In this document: positions 56,125-64,000 of the stretch, in pieces
Numbering within the stretch: the first letter of the stretch is position 1
Layout: each line of letters starts with the position of its first letter
Source of the DNA: Fulvia fulva
Lineage: Eukaryota; Ascomycota; Dothideomycetes; Mycosphaerellales; Mycosphaerellaceae
DNA: 64,000 nucleotides
Direction: 5' to 3'
Assembly: GCF_020509005.1 (NCBI RefSeq)
Contig: NC_063012.1
Span: 4,526,001-4,590,000 of the forward strand
The notes under the pieces: generated by a model
Database searches by the model: none
What the model saw: only the letters and a program-made list of their open reading frames with translations
What the model was told of the DNA's origin: nothing
Made by a program: the position numbers and the translations under genes

Positions 56125-58747
56125 ATCCGGACCAATGCATCAGGTTGATGATATGTTCTGAGATGAGAATCAGTTCGTGCAACCACGGCAAGTTTCAGCC
56201 ACAGCCATATACGACTGTGTGGTTGCACGAGAAAGACGATGGTGCATCCACCACGCTACGACATCTTTGTTTGATTGGTTTCTTGCAGCGTTGAGCATGC
56301 ACTTCGTTCAAGCGTCGGCGCGAGGGAATTGGACGTTTCATATGGAGACAAACCCACGGGACTCGTGGATTTCTGTTTCGTTTCAGGCGGTACTCAGCGT
56401 TGTAGCACACGGCTTGCAGCATTTACCGGGTCACTGGGACCTGATGGTGGCATGGGTCGAGAGCGAGGCGGCCTCGGCTCACAAAGGCCACGCCAAATTG
56501 CGAGAATGGCGCGAGGGAATGTACAAAGAAAACATCGGTTGTACTTATAGCACGCAAGTTTTAAGCTTCGTAACGACAGCAACCGTGTTCAGATCCCAAG
56601 AAATCACTCAAGTGTATCGACTGATCTCCTGTCTCTTGCGCTTTTGCTTGGCTTGCTGCAATGCTGTCGCTTCGAGGTTGGGGCCATGGCGGTACGAGGC
56701 GTATGCTGCGAAACCTGTCATCGTGCTTTAGGCATTGCAGATCTGGGGTGGGCTGAGTTGCGTCGTAGGTTCTGGTGTTGCAGCAGGATTGCGAAGCTTG
56801 AGCAGATCTCGCGGCGTCTTATCTTGGAGCTGTGCTCGTGTAACCCCACGCCTGTTGGCGACCATGATGGTACATGTGCGTAAGGGAAGAGTCATGCCTC
56901 GTCACTGTCACCGGTCAGTAGAAAAGGCCGCGTAGCTTGGCTGTATAAATAGCTTGGCTAAAGTTATACAGCTCCACGCGATCAATGCGATGGAGCGGAG
57001 AGCCAGACGTATAGCAGGCTATTCGCTGAGCGATATTGGAAGGCAACCCATGTGTAGTAGGTAAAGCAACGATACAGGCATGGCAAGCTCGAGTCTGTGG
57101 CGGGGTATCGAGGCATCACATGCGTGGTTAGCGAAGGAGCTACGCATGCGGGAGTCGCTGAATACGAATCAGGAACTGCTTGATGCAGGTAGACTTTACG
57201 GGAAGCCGCATGTATGATGTATCATAGCAACGTCCCTGTCCTGAGAGATGCACCAGCAGCTTGCTCGAGCTCTCGTCGTGAAGAGCTCGATGGATCTGTG
57301 GTTGCAGACGGTACGCGCAACGCTATACACGTGGGAGCCACCGACCAAGCCGTCGACATGGAGCTATATTATCATTTCCCTGCGAGATGACGGCAACCGT
57401 ATGTCTGATTGCAGCCTATTCAAATATGCCTCGTCGCGACTCGCACCAAGGACAGATGTGGCAGGTCGGCGGTCGAAACAGGCGCAAGACCTCTGGCTGC
57501 CATCTCGCGGCAGGAAGCAGATCTGGCCGAGGGAGCTGTGACATGTCCATAAGGAGGAGATCAGAATCTCTGGCTGGCGTGAGCTTCGGCAACACGCTCT
57601 CCAACTCGCTGGACAGTCGAAGTGGCGCGGCGGAGACGAGGAGTAGCTTGACTTGACATGCTTCGGGTGCCAACCTCCCGAATTGACGCTCGCTTCGTCC
57701 AACCTCTCAGTCTCAGCAATCCTCGCTCATCATGCACGGTGACCATGTTCATGCTGTTTCATGACCGGTGACTGGCACATGGAAGAAGGACGTTATGTGC
57801 ATTTCCGGCCACTTTTCGCAATCGCAGTGTCAGTGTCACCGATCTCAGAGCCGCACATGCAGCTAGCCTACGCACATAAACCTTGTGCTCCCTGCCATCG
57901 AACTTTGTGCTCAACGCAGCGCTTGAAAGGGTTTAACGCCATCGTGGCTGCTCTCGCAACAGTGAAGCGTGTGATTGCGATGGGGCGCCGGTTCGGTGCA
58001 CAGCTCTCCGTGACCACTGGGCGTGAGAGCGGTTGACCCAAGCAATTTGCTGCACAAATTTGCCATACCAAACTCATCCGTGAACAGGACACGCTGCTGG
58101 TGCGGGCAACAGCGCCGTATTCGAGCCTCCTCTCGAGACAGGCCATGTCTGCATGCAGTGCAGATGGGGCGCATTAGCGCTGCGAACACAGCTATTCCAT
58201 CCCTGCGCATGGGGGTGCTTCTCCAGCAACAGCAGCTCACGACCACTGGTGGTGCGAGGAGCTCTCTCCCTCTCTTCGCCGCAGATGCGCAGCACAGCAC
58301 AGCACAGCACGGTTGCCATGGAGCGCACTAGCCAACAAGTGCATCGTGCGAATGGGGGAGACGAGATGTCGATCCGGCGCTCACCACGCTGCCGTTGCTC
58401 AGCACACCAATGAGTCGTTGCGCCGCTCTGTCCGGAAGAGATGTTGGCCCCTGCTCAGCAAGCGTACCAGCCTCCGCCACCCCAATCATTCACCAATGTG
58501 CCCGGACCACGATGCTCACGCCGGCTTAAATATCCTTTGCATTCCAGTGCCTCCTCCTTCACAACAATCCACACATCTTCCGCTCGCATATCAAGCATCT
58601 CGCCGCGACCTAACGTCTACCTCGGACATAGGCTCACTCTCGCTCCAAGCGTCTATCGACTTACAACACTCGCTGCTTGTTTGCACTCGATCAGCTTCGC
58701 TGTCCATAATACCCTCCACCAGCATTAATACCGCACCAACCATAATA
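56125..58747. other. Intergenic, 2.6 kb, no gene supported
   Basis: Many short frames on both strands, none with a convincing start or domain. The largest plus-strand frame (56177-56731) opens with GTG. Last ~200 bases before 58748 are C/T-rich with taaatatcc at about 58528, probably the promoter of the PIR gene. Confidence 0.5.
58291..58310. repeat. (AGCAC)4 tandem repeat
   Basis: Four perfect pentamer units in the upstream region of the PIR gene. Confidence 0.93.
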
Positions 58748-59852
58748 ATGCAGTACGCACTCACCGCCGTCGCTTTCGCGGCCGTCGCCATGGCCATGCC
58801 ACAGGGCAAGGCACCACCAATGCCAGCCAGCTCCGAGTGCCAGGCAAGCTACCCGGGCACCTTCCAGATCCAGGTCGTCAACGTCACCTCCAGCTCGAAC
58901 ATGGTCAAGCGCCAGGACCAGAGCGGTACCCTCAGGCTCACCCTTAACAACGGTGTGCTCAAGGACGAGCAGGACCGCACCGGAAACATCGTTGCCAACA
59001 ACCAGTTCCAGTTCGACAAGCCAATCCAAGACAACGCAAAGATCACCGAGGGCTGGGCTGCCTGCCCCAACGGCACCCTTGTGCTCGGCTCCGACGCTGT
59101 CTTCAAGCAGTGCTTGAGCGGTAACTTCTACAACCTGTACGATGAGAACGGTGCCGGCCAGTGCAACGAGATCTACATCCAGATCATCAATGGTGGTGGT
59201 GCCGCTTCCGCCGCCCCATCTGCCACCTCTGCCGCCAGCGTCACCCAGATTGGTATGTCGTCCGCGCTCTGTTATAAGCGACGTACACAAGCTAACAGTA
59301 CTCAGGTGACGGTCAAGCACAAGCTGCCACCTCCGCTGCTCCAGTCACTCAGGTAAGTGTCCCATTGCGGAACCAATCTCCCCTCTCCTTTGAACCCACT
59401 CAAAAAAAGGTCGGCGATGGTCAAATTCAAGCCGCTACATCTGGAGCTCCTGTTACTCAGGCAAGCCCTTTGACTTGACCCATAGTACCCTTGCTAACGT
59501 CTTCAAGATCGGTGACGGCCAAGTTCAGGCATCTACCGGCGCCGTCCCAGTTACCCAGATTGGCGATGGCCAGATCCAGGCCCCAACTGGCTCCCCAGTG
59601 ACCCAGATCGGTGACGGTCAGATCCAGGCCCCAACTGGCTCCCCAGTGACACAGATTGGTGATGGTCAGATCCAAGCACCAACTGGTGCCCCAGTCACTC
59701 AGATCGGTGATGGTCAAATCCAGGCCCCAACCAACGGCACCTCAAGGCCCATGCCATCCGTCCAGCCATACACTGGTGCCGCCGCCATCCCAACTGCCGT
59801 CGGCAGCGCATTCGGTCTCGCCATCGGTGCCGTCGCTATGGCCATGCTCTAA
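58748..59852 (+). CDS. PIR-repeat, probably GPI-anchored cell-wall protein, 315 residues, four exons
   Basis: Exons 58748-59252, 59306-59352, 59410-59460 and 59508-59852. Signal peptide [17 protein letters not shown] four-Cys domain follows (Cys 31, 106, 122, 139) with [20 protein letters not shown] and [20 protein letters not shown], the Pir-type domain that in yeast lies at the C-terminus. A KR dipeptide near residue 54-55 may be a Kex2 site. Then seven PIR repeats with core [IV]GDGQ[IVA]QA, whose Gln can be ester-linked to beta-1,3-glucan. The end [18 protein letters not shown] is a GPI-type hydrophobic tail. Introns 1 and 3 have gctaac branch sites; intron 3 has a GC donor. Structural wall glycoprotein; alkali-labile linkage inferred. 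Confidence 0.9.
59253..59305 (+). other. PIR gene intron 1, 53 nt
   Basis: gtatgt donor, gctaac branch site at 59291-59296, actcag acceptor. It splits the Gly codon of the first repeat. Confidence 0.88.
59353..59409 (+). other. PIR gene intron 2, 57 nt
   Basis: gtaagt donor after act cag; acceptor caaaaaaag. Exon 3 after it encodes exactly one repeat. Confidence 0.85.
59461..59507 (+). other. PIR gene intron 3, 47 nt, GC-AG type
   Basis: After act cag the intron starts gcaagc, not gt; branch gctaac at 59493-59498; acceptor cttcaag. Retaining it would put a TGA in the frame. Confidence 0.82.
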
Positions 59853-60427
59853 GCATGTGCGCCACCTTTTGTGCATTCTTCCTCTAGCCAGCTGCTTCAC
59901 TGCAGCCGACGATCCCTTACGACGCCATCACCTCCGCCAACAGGTGATGAACGACATTGATTACACGATTCGAAATGTGAATATGAAACACTCTCCAAGG
60001 CCGAGGGACACATGGGACGCGGAGCACAGGACAAGTCTTATGGTCATGATCATACTGGTTAATGTATGCTGATGCTGTCTACACATTATGACAGCTGGGC
60101 TTTAAGGGAATGGGATCATGGCCGATCTGACGACGATCTGGGTGTTTGTTCTGAGACTCGCATAGCCTGGCGGTGTTTGTCTTATGCTCGACGTACTTCT
60201 GGAGCATAGTTTCCTGCATTTCTTGTTGCACATAGCCTTACTCCGACCTGTCATGGTTGGAATCAAATCGACGATTTGTTGCGGCCAACATCCTCTCTTT
60301 TGCCTCTCCTGGAGGCTTGTGCATGTGCATGAATAATCTTCCCCTTTTCTGTCGTTTCAGATCTTGCAGTAGTGAAGTGTTCGCCGGAACCCTTTTCTCC
60401 ATCCAACTACTGGACGCGCGTCCCTGC
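59853..60427. other. Intergenic, no gene recognised
   Basis: 3' region of the PIR gene; only short frames. Confidence 0.5.
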
Positions 60428-60429
60428 TA

Positions 60430-60736
60430 TTCTAGCAGACTTTTTGTGTGAGACCTACTGCAGGGGTCTTTCGAGGCCTTCTCTAGCGAATCACAACGGA
60501 CAACTTCGCAGATATTGTAGTAATAGATCCAGAACCTAGTACATAACTTAGCTCTTTCTGTAACTGCTATACCTCGTTGTTTTTGAAGGTTCTCGAGGTA
60601 CATATATCTCGCTAGAAACACGCCGCAGAGTGCGCAGTTACTGTTCTTGGCCTTTAGGAGGTCCAGATTAGGGCTACCCGATAGAGGGCATTGTGGAGAA
60701 CCCTGCAACAAGTCTCACCCAAAAAGTCTGCTAGAA
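60430..60736. mobile_element. MITE, 307 bp, with TA target
   Basis: Inverted ends ttctagcagactttttgtgt (60430) and the reverse complement of ttctagcagactttttgggt (to 60736), extending through gagac to about 26 bp each. Flanking TA at 60428-60429 and 60737-60738. A minus-strand frame of 94 codons nearly fills it and opens with a near-cognate start; I treat it as chance. Confidence 0.83.
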
Positions 60737-60750
60737 TATGCCGTTTCTGC

Positions 60751-61082
60751 GAAAAACCTATGGGCAGCCCCCATTTTCGACTACGGGCAGCCCCAATCCT
60801 GACTAATGTATCAGTTTCAAATTGCTATTCAAAGGTGAATACCCACCCCCCGGCCCTCCGCTGCACTTGGGTCCTCCCAACAGATCCTCCTTCCCTTCGG
60901 GGGGCTCCTCCTACCTTGGGCCCCTCCTAAGTTTGCTTCGACTACGAGAAACAGAGGGCTATTAGCCCTCGCCGGGCGGGCAGGTGCATTTTGGAGTGTT
61001 AGAGGTCAATCAAATTTCGAAAAGTGACTAAGCATGGGGCTGCCCGTAGTCGAAAACGGGGGCTGCCCATAGGTTTTTCGCG
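60751..61082. mobile_element. Second MITE, about 330 bp, long inverted ends
   Basis: Left gaaaaacctatgggcagccc continuing through tttcgactacgggcagcccc (60751-60800) is mirrored at 61035-61080 with one or two mismatches. The bases gtttctgc precede (60743-60750) and follow (61083-61090), an 8-bp duplication of hAT type; the inner edge is uncertain by 2-3 bases. Only about 14 bp separate it from the previous MITE. Confidence 0.78.
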
Positions 61083-61090
61083 GTTTCTGC

Positions 61091-62983
61091 TGACAACCTT
61101 GCGCTCTACCGCCGAGAATAGTTCTGGCGGCATCAACATCAACCACGGTTCGTACACCTTCTGCAGGTTTCGATGATCGCGACATGCGTGTCATGAACAA
61201 TATGTTTGCTAAATCTGCTTGCAGGTCCTGCCGCCAAGTTGCCGCTGACATTAGACACGATCGAGATCATGTCTGACACATGGAATGCGACCGCAACAAC
61301 ACAATCTCTCAGCCGACTGGTGGACTGCGGGGTCATTCCGACGTCCGCGGTTATGGGCAATCCGTCAGAGCCGCTGGATTGCAGGAATGGGAACAGTATC
61401 CGCTCTATTGGATTCTCCAAGCGCAGAGAACCATTTCTTTGGAAATCAGTTGCCGCTCAACAGAAGCATGCGACGGCCTTCCCCTTTGGCTGAGCTATTC
61501 CCATAGTTGGTGGCGACCGAGCAATGGCATGTGATGAACGGAAGGCACTGCAGGCAGGACCTCAACAGCCTCAACGTCTTCACACGACTCCACCGCTGTC
61601 AACGACGACCTCAGCAGGTGGAGCGCGTATGATGTGAAGGCAAAGCGTCGTGAGCTGTTTTCCAACCATTCCATCCAATCTCGATACGCTGCGCCCCTGC
61701 CACGAGTGACCACGGCTTATTCGCGTGGAGTATTGCCACATTTTGCTCAGGTGCAATGGAGCCTCGATCCAGGAGGGTGACGTATAATCATGGCGCCCGT
61801 GCTCCGTGTGTACTTCCATTGAGGAGGTGGTGGTCCTTGGAATCATTTCTTGCTTGGGAAGTCACTAGCCGTAGCAAGGCTTCCCGACTGCCATGTTCAG
61901 ACCAAGAGTATATGCAGTAGAGCAAAGTGACCGATCTGGGATGCCATGATCGAAATCATAAGCACACTAAAACATACCGTGAGGAGCTGTGGTGGCCTGC
62001 TTTCATGCTTATGGACTGACTTATGCCGCTTCCCAGGAGGTCTGTCCTTTTTGACAGACAGTGCTTCCTGGAATATCATACACAATCTTTGTGACTCTCT
62101 CCAATGAGCACTCCGGGCACATGACGTTCTGCAGCTAAAGTGCTTCAGAATAAAACACGAGATGGGGACAATGCTGGTCACAAGGGGACTGCATCTATAT
62201 CGATGGATGAATGCAGAACAAACAAACACCTTTCGTGGACGAGAGTCCGCACTCTTTGCCTTGCCTCCGTGACAGCCAGTGTTGGTGAGGGCGGTATTCC
62301 CTCGACGTCTCGCTACTACTCCGAAAATGTGACAAGTACAAGGCGCAATATAGAAAGAAGACTGTGCCCTCGAGAAAGGAGAAATGTCTCCGCAAAGACG
62401 CAACAAGAATCCGCGGGAAAAGAGGTGGCCGCTTGCACAGCTACAGTGGCATTTCTTGTTAGCTACGACAGTCCTCTCGCAGGGGCAGCGACTATTCGTC
62501 AGGCGAAAGCGTAGGAGCGTTCGCCTCTCTCTATATTGTGACATTGCTCGAAGGTACTCGGCGCGATTCGCACAGGCTCCAATCACTGTCGCTATCCGAA
62601 GCGCCGTAGCCACCTTTTCTCTTAAGAGCCCTTGCACGCAGACTAGGCGGGAGACATATTTATGAGATACCGGCGTCTATAATCCAAGATCCTTCAACGT
62701 TAGCATACCTGGCCGCAGTCGATCAACGCGTAAATGCGTCCGTCGCAACGCAATGCGGAAAATTTTCTAGCACTAAGCTATCCCCCGAATCTGTAAGCTA
62801 TCCCCTATCTCATCAAAGCAAATTGAAGCAAATATGCACGATCATCTCTTTCTTCATCCCTCTGTTACTGCCCTGTTCTTGCCTCTATTGCTTCTCTTCG
62901 AGATGGTCTGCAGCCTGCCGTCAACTTGCTTGTCGGTAAAGCATAGTCTTGCTCCAATGTCTTTGTACTTTACACCCTTGCCC
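61091..62983. other. 1.9 kb without a supported gene
   Basis: Overlapping open frames on both strands (61206-61534 plus, 61897-62637 minus, 62140-62514 plus). The longest minus frame has a GTG start, a Cys-rich mixed composition and no family I recognise. A gene with introns could be hidden. Confidence 0.4.
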
Positions 62984-63388
62984 TTAACGTCCAACAAGGT
63001 ACGGTCGTCTTCTTCGGTCCGCCTTTATGTTCTGTGGGCGGAACAACTGGGGGAGCTTGTTGCGGATGACTTCAGTCTTGGTCTGCATCCGGTATGCAGT
63101 TTCTGCGGCATCGTGGCCTTCGTTCTTGAACTTCGTAAGCTCTGTGAGCTTCGCGGATGTCCAGACCATTTTCTCGGTGTATCTCAAGTTCCATGCCGTC
63201 TGTGCTTGGCTCTTCGTGGGGCGTAAGATTGCACAGATAGTTTCCCGGCTTTCGCCATCGTTCCTGAGCTTTGTGACTTGCTCAGTGTGTGTACTGGGGT
63301 GGACTCCGTACTGGCTGGGATTGTCATGGTCTCCCCACAGAGTGTACAGAAGGTGGGGACAGAAGAGCCTCAGAGTGCTCAGAAGTCG
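62984..63388 (-). pseudogene. Possible small protein with two HTH-like repeats, start not found
   Basis: The minus-strand frame is open from 63388 to the stop at 62984. It contains two similar segments: THTEQVTKLRNDGESRETIC with later TKSQAQTAWN, and TSAKLTELTKFKNEGHDAAE with later TKTEVIRNKL. Each looks like a helix-turn-helix of the Myb/SANT or homeodomain-like kind (acidic residue, K-L, G, repeated Thr before the last helix). The end is basic (RPQNIKADRRRRPYL). There is no ATG before the first repeat, so an upstream exon or a lost start is needed. Could be DNA-binding; could be a remnant. Confidence 0.38.
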
Positions 63389-63801
63389 TCAAGAAGTGAA
63401 AGTCCAGCTTGGTGTGTGAGCGCCAAGAATCACATGCCCCGCAACATTCACTACGGGACCCAGCCCTCCAAATTCACCACTCCACCAAACCTTGACAGAT
63501 TCACTTCGGCTCGTGACTGTGTGACTCACGGCACTCCCGCGAGCACCCGCGACTGCGCTGGACCCTGGAAGAAGCTCGTGGAAGACTCGGAACGTAGGGC
63601 AGGTTGGAATAAGGTTTTGAGCAAAGCTGCCAAGCGCGGCTTCGCACGGGTTAGCCCTGTTGATGCGGGGACACGCACTCGCGAGGGTCGCGTATAAATA
63701 TCTGGCCTTCCCCAGGCCTCTCTTGCTTTCTTCGTCTTTCGTTTTGTGTAGCAATCATACTATACCCTTTGCATCTGCACTTCGCACCTGCATTCTCGCT
63801 T
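63389..63801. other. Unassigned, with a TATA-like box on the plus strand
   Basis: gtataaatat at about 63693 followed by pyrimidine-rich sequence looks like a plus-strand core promoter, but no convincing coding start follows before the window ends. The minus-strand frame 63389-63754 has no ATG start and looks non-coding. Confidence 0.3.
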
Positions 63802-64000
63802 TCATTCTTGCATCTCACAGGCCAGGCTCTCGCCCTGACAGGGATTTTGCTTGACGCTTAGCGCCATCTCTCTGCCTTTCTTGAGGGACTTATGAAGGCT
63901 GTGGTACGTGAGGTAGGTAATGGCCGGGTCGACAGGCTTTAATGCCTTTTTCATGCATTTGTAGCGTTCTTTGCCAGCAGACACAACATAGGCGCCTGTC
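63802..64000 (-). CDS. C-terminal part of an unknown protein, cut by the window edge
   Basis: The minus-strand frame is open from the right edge to the stop at 63802 and reads as a plausible protein (ERYKCMKKALKPVDPAITYL, then HKSLKKGREMALSV). No ATG near the edge fits as a start, so it would continue into the next sequence. Family not recognised. Confidence 0.35.
   Translation of the reverse strand, partial: TGAYVVSAGKERYKCMKKALKPVDPAITYLTYHSLHKSLKKGREMALSVKQNPCQGESLACEMQE

Noticed and set aside
56177..56731. 184-codon plus-strand ORF after the choline sulfatase gene
   Set aside because: Opens with GTG, lies in the 3' flank and has no recognisable domain.
58691..59320. 209-codon minus-strand ORF
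   Set aside because: Antisense of PIR gene exon 1, Val/Gly/Asp-rich shadow.
60427..60711. 94-codon minus-strand ORF filling the first MITE
   Set aside because: No ATG start and its ends coincide with the MITE inverted repeats; a chance frame in a short non-autonomous element.
61897..62637. 246-codon minus-strand ORF
   Set aside because: GTG start, heterogeneous Cys/Arg-rich composition and equally long competing frames on the other strand; no family recognised. Kept only as a possibility in the intergenic entry.

Overview
The window is from a filamentous ascomycete; a dothideomycete is my best guess, which is inference. The genes have short GT-AG introns with CTAAC-type branch sites, and they encode fungal products: a PIR cell-wall protein, a BYS1-domain secreted protein and a choline sulfatase. 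The first 40 kb is repeat sequence scarred by repeat-induced point mutation (RIP): between copies of one element the differences are mostly CA to TA or TG to TA. No tRNA, rRNA or CRISPR array was seen.

Positions 1-40,235 are a nest of retroelements, dated by insertions inside insertions and by target-site duplications (TSDs). A Ty3/Gypsy chromovirus on the minus strand (1-15,256) is split by a composite LINE (A, 1486-4850) and a nearly full-length LINE of family 1 (B, 10032-15024). It sits in an older LINE fragment (15257-16130), next to the 3' half of a second chromovirus on the plus strand (16130-17105 and 22606-~22865). That one is split by a full-length LINE of family 2 (E, 17106-22605), which itself carries a 158-bp solo LTR. 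Further right are composite C (23238-28401), LINE1 copy D (28824-33757), a Pogo/Fot1-type DNA transposon (34192-35328), composite F (36146-38988) and a LINE3 fragment (39002-39595).

The main discovery is the composite elements. One non-coding module of exactly 1077 bp is fused to the 5' side of LINE pieces in three places: LINE1 at two different breakpoints, LINE2 at a third. Each composite is bracketed by one TSD, so each moved as a unit. Copy C also has a second, 5'-truncated module joined to the constant module 3' end. This matches template switching during target-primed reverse transcription, as in the Magnaporthe MINE elements (WEIRD module plus MGL LINE). The module start can fold into a three-way junction.

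From about 40.24 kb the sequence changes sharply to normal genic DNA. In order: a decayed gene copy (40.29-41.03 kb, minus); a large two-part gene (45930 to 41632, minus) with a degenerate retropepsin-like N-terminus and a Zn2Cys6-like cluster in mid-protein, split by one in-frame TAG that a 78-nt intron could remove; a divergently transcribed unknown two-exon gene (46177-47208); an AKAP7/2H phosphoesterase-like gene (47531-48445); an inverted second copy of the decayed gene (48.8-49.4 kb); a MITE; a BYS1-like secreted protein; peptidyl-tRNA hydrolase 2 (minus); a choline sulfatase; a four-exon PIR/GPI-like cell-wall protein; two nearly abutting MITEs; and a poorly coding tail with two weak minus-strand reading frames. 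The genes do not form an obvious pathway cluster; they look like single housekeeping or cell-surface genes beside a repeat island.
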